Positions 1 through 8,078 of a DNA stretch of 33,516 bases are shown piece by piece. The stretch lies in the NCBI RefSeq assembly GCF_002895485.1, contig NZ_AZRK01000005.1, positions 1 to 33,516 on the forward strand. Direction: 5' to 3'. Both the position numbers and the translations under genes were made by a program. The first letter of the stretch is position 1. Each line of letters opens with the position of its first letter. This DNA comes from Petrotoga sp. 9PWA.NaAc.5.4. Lineage in GTDB: Bacteria; Thermotogota; Thermotogae; Petrotogales; Petrotogaceae. The notes below the pieces were generated by a model. It did no database searches. It saw nothing but the letters and a program-made list of their open reading frames with translations, and was not told the DNA's origin.

Positions 1-66
1 GCTCTTTTTAAAATCCCAAAGGCTCGTATAAATTTAAAAATTCCTTTTCTAAATACTCTATACTGT

Positions 67-265
67 CTTTAGAAATTCTAAAATTCATATTTTATCAATA
101 GTTCATTGTTCAACTCTTCATAAAATACCTCCATAACTATAATCTTTATTGACTATGAATTTTTTAACTTTTTGGTGCCTGTACCAAAGAGTTGGGGAGA
201 GGGCTTCGCCCTGAATTTACTTTAAATGCAAAAACTTATTTTTAGAAAATTCTCATTTCTAAAGT
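67..265 (-). repeat. Full-length TIR-bounded intergenic element, copy A
   Basis: One of the near-full-length members of the dispersed element (199 nt). On the minus strand it opens with ACTTTAGAAAT (265-255) and closes with ATTTCTAAAG (76-67), an inverted pair. The GC-rich core at 193-212 gives a hairpin with stem AGGGC/GCCCT around a GAA loop. A second hairpin at 172-190 pairs TTTGGT with ACCAAA, a different sequence from the CGGTAC/GTACCG stem of copy B3 but still paired. Its right end points left, toward whatever gene lies outside the window. Confidence 0.75.
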
Positions 266-312
266 TCTAAAATCCCTATAAATAATCTAAAATATTTTTT
301 TAAATATTAAAT

Positions 313-343
313 AAAAAAGTGGATGCTTATGCACCCACTTTTT
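313..343 (-). terminator. Rho-independent terminator of the decarboxylase gene
   Basis: On the minus strand a 13-bp stem (AAAAAGTGGGTGC / GCATCCACTTTTT, one G-T pair) closes on an ATAA tetraloop and ends in a T run. It begins about 25 nt past the stop codon of the decarboxylase gene, as expected for its transcription terminator. Confidence 0.85.
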
Positions 344-367
344 GATAACCTTACTTATATGCTTCTG

Positions 368-1537
368 TTACACTCTTTCTGTATTTTCCAAAAATTCACC
401 TTTCAACATTTCTTCTAATTCTTGTACAGTATAAACTTTTACTGGTTCTATTCCATTAAAATATGTCGCATATTCATTAGTATAAGCTCCGGTGTTAATA
501 AAATAAACAATATCGCTATAATCAATATCAATAGGAAGGTCAATTTCATCATATATCGTATCTACACTATCACAAGTTGGCCCGGCTAATGTCATGGTCA
601 TAGTCTCAGAATTTTCTTTCCCCTCAACTACTACTTCGTATCTGAAATTTTCTATAGTTTCCATCAAACCATGAAAAACTCCAACATCTAAAAATACCCA
701 TGTTTGAGTTCCTTTTCTACTTCTTAAAAGCACCCTTGAGGCAGTTATACCAGCACTTCCTACCATGGATCTACCGGGTTCGGAAATGACTCTCAATCCA
801 TCAACCCAACCTAAATATTCATTTACTGATTCATTTATTATTGCACCTATTTCTTCAACCGATGGAACAGGTTTCGTATGTTGTACAGGTATTCCGCCAC
901 CCAAATTTAACATTTTTAAATCGATTCTTTCCTTATGAAGTTTTTCAAATACTTCGCTCGCAGTTAATATAGCTTCCTTCCATTTATATTTATTATATGA
1001 TTGAGAACCAACATGAAAAGAAACACCGTATGGAACCAATCCTTTTCTTTTCGCATATTTTAAGATATCTATTAAATGATCGGCATCCGTACCAAATTTA
1101 CCAGAAAGCGGCCATTCAGAGTCATTGGAACTCATTGCCAACCTTCCATATACCTTTGCACCTGGAGCATTCCTAGCTATTTTTTCAACTTCCATTTCAG
1201 AATCCACAGCAAAATACTCAACTCCATTTTCCCAAGCAAACTTTATATCTTTCTCTTTCTTTATAGTATTTCCAAAACTCATCTTATCTGTAGAAACACC
1301 TATGTCCATCAACTTTATTATTTCTCCTTTTGAAGCCACATCAAAAGAAGATCCTAAATCTCTCAATGTTTCTAAGATACTTGAATGAGAATTCGCTTTG
1401 ACCGCATAAAAAATTTCAACGTTATTTATTGAATTCTTCAATCTAAAATAGTTCTCTTTGACACAAGAAGTATCAAGAACCAAAAATGGAGTTTCTAATA
1501 ATTTTGCTGCTGTTCTAATAAGGTGCGTTAATTCCAA
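368..1537 (-). CDS. Ornithine/lysine decarboxylase family (PLP fold-type III)
   Basis: Predicted PLP-dependent amino-acid decarboxylase of the Orn/DAP/Arg decarboxylase 2 family, most likely making putrescine (or cadaverine) from ornithine (or lysine) in the cytoplasm. Visible family marks are FYAVKAN near the N-terminus (the lysine that binds PLP), HVGSQ, the GGGIP glycine loop, EPGRSMVG for phosphate binding, and GPTCDSVDTI, the Cys-Asp segment that completes the active site across the dimer. Length of about 389 aa is normal for bacterial and eukaryotic-type ODC. A TTG lies at 1546 but directly abuts GGAGG (1551-1547). The next in-frame TTG at 1537 has a 9-nt spacing and is preferred. The gene stands alone, ending in a strong hairpin at 313-343. 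Substrate choice between ornithine and lysine cannot be decided by eye. Confidence 0.88.
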   Translation of the reverse strand: MELTHLIRTAAKLLETPFLVLDTSCVKENYFRLKNSINNVEIFYAVKANSHSSILETLRDLGSSFDVASKGEIIKLMDIGVSTDKMSFGNTIKKEKDIKFAWENGVEYFAVDSEMEVEKIARNAPGAKVYGRLAMSSNDSEWPLSGKFGTDADHLIDILKYAKRKGLVPYGVSFHVGSQSYNKYKWKEAILTASEVFEKLHKERIDLKMLNLGGGIPVQHTKPVPSVEEIGAIINESVNEYLGWVDGLRVISEPGRSMVGSAGITASRVLLRSRKGTQTWVFLDVGVFHGLMETIENFRYEVVVEGKENSETMTMTLAGPTCDSVDTIYDEIDLPIDIDYSDIVYFINTGAYTNEYATYFNGIEPVKVYTVQELEEMLKGEFLENTERV

Positions 1538-1711
1538 TTTATCCAACCTCCTATAATTTTTGAAAGCATTAAATTATATACTTCAAACAATATTTAATAC
1601 TTATAAAGTAACGCAAAAACATTGATATAGTTAATATATAATTTATAAAAAGTTAAATTTCTAATAGTTCGTTAAGCTAACTTTATAATATTTTTTGTAA
1701 GTTCTTTAGTA

Positions 1712-1740
1712 TTTACAATTAATGTTTATCGTAGTATAAT
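1712..1740 (+). promoter_or_regulatory. Promoter of tRNA-Leu
   Basis: TTTACA (1712-1717), a 17-nt spacer and a perfect TATAAT (1735-1740), placed 26 nt before the tRNA-Leu gene. This is a textbook sigma-70-type arrangement. Confidence 0.75.
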
Positions 1741-1766
1741 TTATAAAGAATAAATTAAATATTTTT

Positions 1767-1854
1767 GCCGAGGTGGCGGAAGTGGTAGACGCGTAAGATT
1801 CAGAATCTTATGAGTTATGAACTCGTGCGGGTTCAAGTCCCGCCCTCGGCACCA
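1767..1854 (+). tRNA. tRNA-Leu (anticodon CAG)
   Basis: Class II tRNA of 88 nt with encoded CCA. The acceptor stem pairs GCCGAGG with CCTCGGC. The anticodon stem TAAGA/TCTTA holds the loop TTCAGAA, giving anticodon CAG. A long variable arm (TGAGTTATGAACTCG) follows, as required for leucine tRNA. The T arm GCGGGTTCAAGTCCCGC is intact. Its own promoter and terminator flank it, so it is a single-gene transcript. Confidence 0.97.
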
Positions 1855-1860
1855 ATTAAA

Positions 1861-1905
1861 GCCACCTGATTTTTTATTATATTTATTTAATAAAGGTGGT
1901 TTTTT
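1861..1905 (+). terminator. Terminator of tRNA-Leu
   Basis: GCCACCT (1861-1867) pairs with AGGTGGT (1894-1900), and AT-rich sequence between them can extend the stem. A T run follows. It starts 7 nt after the tRNA CCA end. Confidence 0.75.
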
Positions 1906-1961
1906 ATATTTTTTTGTAAAGTAATTTTGATATAATTTTTTAAATGAGAGATTAAGTTAGG

Positions 1962-2161
1962 ACTTTAGAAAGGAAGATTTTTGAAAATTAAACTCTTAAA
2001 TTTAAGTCAATTCAGGGTGGAACTCTCCTCCTATACGTCGGTATGAATACCAACGAACTTAAAGAGATTCGTAGTTAGTAAGAATTAGATTTATAGAGAT
2101 ATTTTTGAAAAAATTTAAAACTAAAACATTGACAAAACTTAAGTCTTACAATTTTTAAAGT
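1962..2161 (+). repeat. Full-length TIR-bounded element, copy B1
   Basis: 200 nt from ACTTTAGAAA (1962) to ATTTTTAAAGT (2161), an imperfect inverted pair. It is the most diverged full copy. The core hairpin reads AGGGT-GGA-ACTCT, where the closing C-G of other copies has become T-A and the stem still pairs. The second hairpin, GGTAT/ATACC near 2040-2051, also stays paired. It is followed without a gene by two more copies. Confidence 0.7.
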
Positions 2162-2183
2162 AGATAACTTTTTTAAGTTAGGA

Positions 2184-2325
2184 ACTTTAAAAATGAAAAT
2201 TTTCTAAAAATTAAGCTTTTGAATTTAAAATGGGTCCAGGGCGGAGCCCACCCTCTCTCTTTCGATATGCGTAGTAAAGAACTTAAAAAAAAGTTAATTT
2301 GTCAAAATTAGAATTGCAGAAGCAT
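2184..2325 (+). repeat. TIR-bounded element, copy B2 (right end lost)
   Basis: Begins ACTTTAAAAATG at 2184 and runs through the GAATTTAAAATGGGTCC block and the GGGC-GGA-GCCC hairpin. The second hairpin is degraded and the right half merges into copy B3 near 2325. This looks like an element interrupted by, or recombined with, the next copy. Confidence 0.6.
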
Positions 2326-2523
2326 TTTATAAATAAAGATTTTTAGAAAATAAGGTTTTGAATTTAAAATGGGTTCAGGGCGGAGCCCTCCCCCCCTCTC
2401 TCGGTACAAGTACCGAAAAAGTTAAAAAATTAGGAATTAATAAGGATTAGAACTGAGGAGATATTTTGTAAAAAAATTAATTCTAAAACATATATGTAAT
2501 AAGGATTTTGTAATTTCTAAAGT
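2326..2523 (+). repeat. TIR-bounded element, copy B3
   Basis: Best-preserved interior. The AGGGC-GGA-GCCCT hairpin (about 2377-2389) is perfect, and TCGGTACAAGTACCGA (2401-2416) forms a second hairpin with perfectly complementary arms. The right end ATTTCTAAAGT (2513-2523) is clear, while the left terminal repeat is degenerate. The start codon of the next gene is 35 nt beyond the right end. Confidence 0.7.
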
Positions 2524-2558
2524 GGGTATTTTTTAAGTAAAAGGGAGGATAAAATTTA

Positions 2559-3506
2559 ATGAGAAGTGTCTTCAGAGATTTTACAGATGATTTTTTTGAA
2601 ATATTAACTTATCCTAAAGAAAATTGGGAAGATTTTTGGAAAAGTTATAAAAAATTGTTTGATTTTGTTGATATATACGTCAAAAAAACAAACTTAAAAG
2701 ATGAAGATATTGTCAAAAAACTGAAAGAGATAGGAAGAAGAGATTTAGATAAAGCTTTTTGGTATAAACAGGAGATTATAAGAAATTTAAAATCAGATAT
2801 TATAGAAGACTTGACGAAATATTCCGAAAAGTTTCAACTAAATAGGGGAGATTTTGCAGTTTATTTGAGTGTCTTTTTAGGTGACAAACCATATTTATTT
2901 TTAGACTCTTTTAAAGGAACAATAATCGTCGTAGATATATTATATTTGTATTTCAACAAAGACAAAATAAACCCAAGAAAGATCATAGAAGAGGCGATAA
3001 CAACTTTTATAAATTTTACTTCTCCTAATAAAAAAAAGGCTGACTTTTGGATATTGTACGATAAAATAAAAACAATTATTACAGACAAAAATTATAAAGA
3101 TAGAAACCAGGTTCTAAAAATAATTTGTGAACTATTAGCTGAAAGGATACCATATTACAATTGGGTGGGTTTTTATCTTGTGGATGAAAAAGAAAAAGAC
3201 TCCCTTACATTAGGTCCATTTGTAGGAGAACCTACTGAACACACAAAGATAAAATTTGGTCAAGGTATATGTGGACAGGCGGCGAGTACCAAAACCACTT
3301 TTATAGTGGATGATGTAAGTAAAGAAGATAATTACTTATCTTGTAGTCCCAAAACGCAATCTGAAATTGTTGTTCCTATTTTTGATAAAAAAGGAAAGAT
3401 CGTGGGAGAAATTGATATAGACAGCCATAATAAAGCATCTTTTGACAGTGACGATCATAATTTCTTAGAAGCCATTGCAAAATTATTGACAGAAAGATTT
3501 TGGTAG
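2559..3506 (+). CDS. GAF-domain free methionine-(R)-sulfoxide reductase-like protein with N-terminal extension
   Basis: Residues about 185-315 form a GAF domain of the fRMsr (YebR-like) type, which reduces free methionine-(R)-sulfoxide with thioredoxin. The markers are NWVGFYLVDE, the FGQGICGQAA loop (C238), the NYLSCSPKTQ segment (C262, matching the catalytic cysteine position) and SEIVVPIFD. Stand-alone fRMsr proteins are about 150-170 aa, so the first 180 residues are an extra domain I do not recognise. The first cysteine of the three-cysteine E. coli pattern falls on PTEHTK and is absent. The start ATG has a GGGAGG site. A Nudix gene follows after 13 nt, probably in the same operon, and three repeat elements lie upstream. 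Reductase activity is likely but not certain, since a pure sensor GAF is possible. Confidence 0.72.
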   Translation: MRSVFRDFTDDFFEILTYPKENWEDFWKSYKKLFDFVDIYVKKTNLKDEDIVKKLKEIGRRDLDKAFWYKQEIIRNLKSDIIEDLTKYSEKFQLNRGDFAVYLSVFLGDKPYLFLDSFKGTIIVVDILYLYFNKDKINPRKIIEEAITTFINFTSPNKKKADFWILYDKIKTIITDKNYKDRNQVLKIICELLAERIPYYNWVGFYLVDEKEKDSLTLGPFVGEPTEHTKIKFGQGICGQAASTKTTFIVDDVSKEDNYLSCSPKTQSEIVVPIFDKKGKIVGEIDIDSHNKASFDSDDHNFLEAIAKLLTERFW

Positions 3507-3519
3507 ATATGGTGATTAC

Positions 3520-4134
3520 ATGGATATAAACAAAATTAAAAATATTTTTAGCAATTATATTCCCAAACCTATTGGTGTCGAAAACTGTTTTTCAGTTTTA
3601 ATATCTTTAGTTGAAAAAGATGAAACTTTACATATATTATATGAGCTTAGATCTAAGAATTTAGAAAGGCAGCCTGGAGAAATATCTTTTCCAGGAGGAA
3701 AAATTGAAAGGAACGAAACCCAAAAAGAAGCAGCTATACGGGAATGTTGTGAAGAATTAAATTTAAAACCAGAAAATATAGATTTAATAGGAGCTGCAGA
3801 TTATCTGCTAACTCCCTTTAATTATTTAATATATTCTTATGTTGGATTTTTAAAAGTAGATGTCAATAAAATAAAACCCAATGAAGAAGTAGAAAAAATA
3901 TTTACCATACCTTTGGATTATTTCCTAAATCACGATCCCTTGAAACACGATACTTACTTAACAAATGAGACGGATGAAGGGTTTCCTTACGAACTTATCC
4001 CCAACGGTAAAAATTACAACTGGCGTATAGGTAAATACCCTGTTTATTTTTACATCTATGAAGATTATATTATCTGGGGTCTTACAGCAAGGCTAACCTA
4101 TGAATTTATACAAAAACTTAAATTAACTACATAA
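3520..4134 (+). CDS. Nudix hydrolase, CoA pyrophosphatase family
   Basis: Predicted to split coenzyme A and oxidised or derivatised CoA into 4'-phosphopantetheine (or its derivative) and 3',5'-ADP. The Nudix box sits at residues about 66-89: GGKIERNE followed by KEAAIRECCEELNL, with the RE and EE metal ligands intact. Just before it is RQPGEISFPGGK, the CoA-pyrophosphatase signature that separates this branch from other Nudix enzymes. Length of 204 aa is typical. It follows the fRMsr-like gene by 13 nt and ends in a 12-bp tail-to-tail overlap with the minus-strand glycerate kinase. The ribosome-binding site is weak, which fits translational coupling to the upstream gene. Both partners would act on oxidised small molecules, a plausible housekeeping pair. 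Confidence 0.85.
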   Translation: MDINKIKNIFSNYIPKPIGVENCFSVLISLVEKDETLHILYELRSKNLERQPGEISFPGGKIERNETQKEAAIRECCEELNLKPENIDLIGAADYLLTPFNYLIYSYVGFLKVDVNKIKPNEEVEKIFTIPLDYFLNHDPLKHDTYLTNETDEGFPYELIPNGKNYNWRIGKYPVYFYIYEDYIIWGLTARLTYEFIQKLKLTT

Positions 4135-5370
4135 TATAAAAGTCAAATCATTTACGTTAGTTCCTGTAGGACCGGTTATAACTAAACCATCTATACTCTG
4201 CAATGCATGATAAGAATCATTATTATTGAGGACCTCTTCTATATCTATATTTTTTTCTATCAATCTTTTCACAGTCATACCATCCACTATGCCACCAGCA
4301 GCATCTGTTGGCCCATCCGTTCCATCAGTCCCCACTGAAACAATTATAATATCTTCATAATTAACTATACCCTTAGCTGCGGAAAGTACTAATTCTTGGT
4401 TTCTCCCACCAACCCCTTTACCTTTAACATGTACGACTGTTTCTCCTCCCAATATTACTGCACAAGGTTTTTTTAGAGGCCGATTTTTTTCTTTGACTTC
4501 TCTTGCAATTGAAGCTAAGAATGATCCCGCTTCTTTTGCTTCACAATCTAATGTTGTTGTCAAAATCAAAGTATTGTATCCTAAACTTTTAGCGATCTTT
4601 TCTGCACTTTCACAAACTTTTGACACACTTCCTATAATTCTTGTTTCAACGTTATTCAATTCTTTTGGAGTTTCTTTTTTTAAAGCGTTTATAACATGTT
4701 CGGAAAGATTTAACTTATACTTATCAATAATTTCTTCCACATCTTTAACTGTAGTAGAATCAGGATAAGCGGGTCCTGAGGCTATACTATCTAACCTATC
4801 TCCTAAAACATCCGAGAGCACAAGCGAGTAGATTTTTGCTGGCTCCACTAACTTTGCAAACTTCCCACCTTTTACTTGAGAAAGACGTTTCCTTATAGTA
4901 TTTATTTCTACAATATTTGCCCCTGATTTAAGCAATAAATCCGTCATTTTTTTTAGTTCTTCCAAACTTATCCCTTCTACAGGAAGTTCAAAAAGTGCAG
5001 AGCCTCCTCCCGAAACTAAAAATAATATAGTATCTTCTTGCCCTAAATTCATAACTAACTCAACAACTTTTTTAGTTGAATTTATTGTATTCTCATCCGG
5101 TATAGGATGTCCTGCTTCATATATTTTTAAACCTTCTATTTTCCCTTTTGAATGACCATATTTTGTGATAACTATTCCATCTTTTATTTTATCCCCAAGT
5201 GAATCTTTTGCTGCCTTAGCCATTCGCCATGCAGCTTTACCAATAGCGACTAAGTATACATTGCCGTTGAAATTCAGCTTTTCAATCTCTTCTCTTACAG
5301 CCTTATCTGGTAAAACAGACTCAATAGAGTTATTTATAATTCTAATTGCATCTTCCCCTAAATTTTTCAA
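4123..5370 (-). CDS. Glycerate 2-kinase (MOFRL family)
   Basis: Phosphorylates D-glycerate to 2-phosphoglycerate with ATP, feeding lower glycolysis. The 415-aa protein has the two-domain layout of this family: an N-terminal domain with VAIGKAAWRMAKA, FLVSGGGSALFE and SDVLGDRLDSIASGPAYPD, and a C-terminal MOFRL domain with GGETVVHVKGKGVGGRNQE and VGTDGTDGPTDAAGG. All these glycine-rich loops are intact. The start is TTG at 5370, behind an AAGGGG site with suitable spacing. It lies 12 nt after the GntP-family permease gene on the same strand, which strongly supports a glycerate uptake-and-kinase unit. Its 3' end overlaps the convergent Nudix gene and no hairpin terminator is visible there. Confidence 0.93.
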   Translation of the reverse strand: MKNLGEDAIRIINNSIESVLPDKAVREEIEKLNFNGNVYLVAIGKAAWRMAKAAKDSLGDKIKDGIVITKYGHSKGKIEGLKIYEAGHPIPDENTINSTKKVVELVMNLGQEDTILFLVSGGGSALFELPVEGISLEELKKMTDLLLKSGANIVEINTIRKRLSQVKGGKFAKLVEPAKIYSLVLSDVLGDRLDSIASGPAYPDSTTVKDVEEIIDKYKLNLSEHVINALKKETPKELNNVETRIIGSVSKVCESAEKIAKSLGYNTLILTTTLDCEAKEAGSFLASIAREVKEKNRPLKKPCAVILGGETVVHVKGKGVGGRNQELVLSAAKGIVNYEDIIIVSVGTDGTDGPTDAAGGIVDGMTVKRLIEKNIDIEEVLNNNDSYHALQSIDGLVITGPTGTNVNDLTFILCS

Positions 5371-5382
5371 AAAATCAACCCC

Positions 5383-6720
5383 TTACAAAATTATCAGACT
5401 CATTATCCAGATTATAATCGCTGCTGTAAGACCTTCTACCAATGTTCCTACTGTTTGAAGTTTATAAGCTTGATTTACACTCATTTTTGAAAATTGTGAT
5501 ACAACCCAAAAATAACTATCATTAGCATGAGATACAACCATTGAACCTGCACCAATAGCTACCACAGACAACGCAATAGCTACAGGACTCGTTAAATTTA
5601 AAGTTCCCATGAGTGGTGCCATTAATGAGGCAGTTGTTATTATAGATACAGTAGAAGAACCTTGAGCAGATTTTATCGCTGCAGCAACAATAAATGGGAG
5701 CCATATACCTAAATTAATGGTCGCTAAACTTTCTCCTAATACATCAGCAATCCCAGAATTTTGAAGAATCCTACCAAATGCTCCACCTGCTCCAGTGATC
5801 AAAATAATTGAAGCAGCATTTAATAATCCCTCTCCAACCCATCCACTAGAAGATAACATTTTTTTATCTAATTTTTTAGGTAACGTAAAAGCTATTAATA
5901 CCCCTATCATTAATGCTATTACTGGATTACCCACAAATCCAAAGAAAGTTCTTATTGCACCGTCTCCAAAAGGTCTTGTAGGAAAATCAGAGATTGATTT
6001 CAAAAGTATTAAAATTATTGGAAGTACTATAGGCATAAAAGAATTAAAAGTAGAAGGAGCTTTTTTAGTTCTTTCTTGTATTTCTTTATCACTTAATTCT
6101 GGTTCTGGTTCTATGTAAATTCTTTTTCCCATTCTATTAGCATAGAAAACACCAACAAGCATTGAAGGAACAGAAACGATTAGCCCAATTAAAATAACAA
6201 GTCCTAAATCCGCACCCAAAATACCAGCAGCAGCTATAGGCCCAGGAGTCGGAGGCACCATAGTATGGGTAGCATATAACCCTAAACTTAAAGCAAGACC
6301 GGTTGTTGCAAGAGAAAATTTTGCTTTTTTGGTAATAGCCTTATTCAAAGGAGATAGGATAACAAAACCCGAATCACAAAAAACAGGAATAGAAACGATG
6401 TAACCAATAATAGCCATAGCCAAAGGAACTCTTTTTTCTCCTGTAAGTTTTAAAGTAGCTTCAGCCATTTTAAATGCGCCACCTGATTTTTCAAGAAAAG
6501 TACCTATAATGGTACCAGCAGCTATAACTATCCCTATACTCCCTAAAGTTCCACCGAAACCATTCGTAATAGAATCAATAATATCTGTTAAATTCATTCC
6601 AGAAAATAAGCCAAATAAAACGGCAGTAAAAAGCAAAACTAAGAAAGGATGAAGAGTTAATTTAGCAGTGGCAAAAATTATGAAAACAACCGACAAAACA
6701 AGCAAAACTATAAGCCACAT
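5383..6720 (-). CDS. GntP-family permease, probably for D-glycerate
   Basis: A 445-aa polytopic inner-membrane symporter of the gluconate:H+ (GntP) family, with about 12 hydrophobic segments across the whole length. Recognisable family stretches are GFGGTLGSIGIVIAAGTIIG, the FCDSGFVILSPL segment, THTMVPPTPGPIAAAGILGA and SAQGSSTVSIITTASLM, all in the usual order. Substrates of the family are gluconate, related sugar acids and glycerate. The immediately downstream glycerate 2-kinase makes glycerate the best guess. The gene sits 26 nt after the GGDEF gene and 12 nt before the kinase. AGGGAG lies about 14 nt from the ATG, a long spacing, so the exact start is slightly uncertain. Confidence 0.9.
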   Translation of the reverse strand: MWLIVLLVLSVVFIIFATAKLTLHPFLVLLFTAVLFGLFSGMNLTDIIDSITNGFGGTLGSIGIVIAAGTIIGTFLEKSGGAFKMAEATLKLTGEKRVPLAMAIIGYIVSIPVFCDSGFVILSPLNKAITKKAKFSLATTGLALSLGLYATHTMVPPTPGPIAAAGILGADLGLVILIGLIVSVPSMLVGVFYANRMGKRIYIEPEPELSDKEIQERTKKAPSTFNSFMPIVLPIILILLKSISDFPTRPFGDGAIRTFFGFVGNPVIALMIGVLIAFTLPKKLDKKMLSSSGWVGEGLLNAASIILITGAGGAFGRILQNSGIADVLGESLATINLGIWLPFIVAAAIKSAQGSSTVSIITTASLMAPLMGTLNLTSPVAIALSVVAIGAGSMVVSHANDSYFWVVSQFSKMSVNQAYKLQTVGTLVEGLTAAIIIWIMSLIIL

Positions 6721-6746
6721 TCCTATTCAGATCACTCCCTTTCATG

Positions 6747-7850
6747 TTATTTTTCCTGAAGCATCTTTTTATCTGCTATCTCAATCGCTTTTTGAATATT
6801 AGCAGCTTCTTCGGGTACAACTGCATAACCCGCACTAAAAGACACTATTAATGAAACTTCCCCAAAAGTAATAGGGCCGCTCACAAAAGATTTTATTCTT
6901 TTCAATATTTTTTCAATGTCTTCTTTAATTTTTATGTTATTTAATATCAATACAAATTCATCCCCACCATACCTAAAAATAATATCTTTAGAATCTATTA
7001 CGTTCCTAATCCTTTTTACTATTATTTTAAGCGTCTGATCTCCTATAATATGGCCAAAATTATCGTTAATTTCTTTAAAGTTGTCTATATCTAAAAAAAC
7101 TACCCCTACAAGGTGGGAAGGTACATTATGATTTTGGAGATATTTTTCTAGAGCTCTTCTATTATAAGTTTCTGTTAAAGGGTCCAAATTAGAATTCAAT
7201 AACAAGTCATTTAACCTAAATATTTTTGTTAGAATTCTTGATATTTCCTTTGAAAACGTTTCTAAAAGTTCTATTTCCGATTTAGATACTTTTCGCTTTT
7301 TAAACCAGTCTATGTTCAAAACTCCTACAATTTGCCCATCTACATATATTGGAATTCCCATCCATGAAATTGTTACTGCATTAGAATTGTCCCAAAAGTC
7401 ATTCTTTTTAATATCTTTATAAAACAGCGACCTTTTAGTTTCCAATATAATTTTTATATGTTTACCTTTGTCTTTGACAGACTTGGCAATCTGATCTAAC
7501 GGTAAAAAATCTAAATTTTTGTTCCAACTTAAAAATCTCCACTCATCATTTTCCGGCGTCAATAAAAAACTCCAAGAATCCGCTTTCAAAAAAACTGGAA
7601 TCTGTTCTATAAAAACACTTAAAACTTCGTTTTTTTCCATCTCCTTTTCTAAACAATCTAATGCTATTTCAAGTAAATTCTCCTTAAATCTACTCAATAT
7701 TACATAATTTGGTTTCGGTGGTCGGAATATTCTTACTTTATCTTTATTTTTATCCATCCTTCTTATATAAATAGCTATTCTTATACCATGCCAATAAACA
7801 TAAGCTATTAAAATAATAAGTATTAAAAATAAAATCGACAAATAATACAT
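6747..7850 (-). CDS. Membrane-anchored GAF-GGDEF diguanylate cyclase
   Basis: Predicted to make cyclic di-GMP from two GTP. One N-terminal transmembrane helix (residues about 3-25) anchors it. A GAF-like sensor domain covers about 60-215, and a GGDEF domain fills the C-terminus from the DPLTETYNRRALE start. The active-site loop reads RYGGDEFVLIL, so catalysis should be intact. The inhibitory I-site, normally RxxD before the loop, reads DSKD here, so product feedback is probably absent. AAGGA precedes the ATG by about 5 nt, and an extended -10 lies at 7884-7892. The gene is followed at 26 nt by the GntP permease and then glycerate kinase, suggesting one transcript and a possible link between substrate uptake and c-di-GMP signalling. 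Confidence 0.9.
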   Translation of the reverse strand: MYYLSILFLILIILIAYVYWHGIRIAIYIRRMDKNKDKVRIFRPPKPNYVILSRFKENLLEIALDCLEKEMEKNEVLSVFIEQIPVFLKADSWSFLLTPENDEWRFLSWNKNLDFLPLDQIAKSVKDKGKHIKIILETKRSLFYKDIKKNDFWDNSNAVTISWMGIPIYVDGQIVGVLNIDWFKKRKVSKSEIELLETFSKEISRILTKIFRLNDLLLNSNLDPLTETYNRRALEKYLQNHNVPSHLVGVVFLDIDNFKEINDNFGHIIGDQTLKIIVKRIRNVIDSKDIIFRYGGDEFVLILNNIKIKEDIEKILKRIKSFVSGPITFGEVSLIVSFSAGYAVVPEEAANIQKAIEIADKKMLQEK

Positions 7851-7883
7851 TATATTCCTTCTTTTTTGAATTATTTACTAAAA

Positions 7884-7892
7884 ATTATACCA
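7884..7892 (-). promoter_or_regulatory. Extended -10 promoter of the GGDEF-GntP-glycerate kinase unit
   Basis: On the minus strand TGGTATAAT is a consensus extended -10 (TGnTATAAT), 34 nt upstream of the ATG. No good -35 is visible, which is common for extended -10 promoters. Near 13658 the same nonamer precedes another gene. Confidence 0.5.
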
Positions 7893-7974
7893 TATTGAAT
7901 TAAATATTTTTGCAAACTATTTATGTGATATAATAAAGTAAGTACAATAAACTAACTTATTTCTAAGAATTTCA

Positions 7975-8046
7975 CAAATGAAGTGTTTTGAAAAATAAGC
8001 GTTTGAATTTATAACGGGTTTAGAGAAACTTCAAAATTTCTAAAGA
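7975..8046 (+). repeat. TIR element, internally deleted copy C
   Basis: Keeps the left block AAAAATAAGCGTTTGAATTT and the right end ATTTCTAAAGA (8035-8045) but lacks both hairpins and the middle of about 120 nt. The right end is about 33 nt upstream of the aldo/keto reductase start codon, as in the full copies. Confidence 0.6.
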
Positions 8047-8078
8047 CAGTAAAATTTATTTCGTAAAGGAGGAATATA

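Noticed and set aside
8-88. A 26-codon minus-strand frame starting MNFRISKDSIEYLEK at the left edge
   Set aside because: No ribosome-binding site, and the start lies inside the terminal repeat of element A. Too short to support, although the sequence is not obviously random.
1962-2523. The three-fold repeat as a CRISPR array or riboswitch
   Set aside because: The units are about 200 nt, diverged, and scattered singly elsewhere. There are no short regular repeats with unique spacers, and no known riboswitch core is recognisable.
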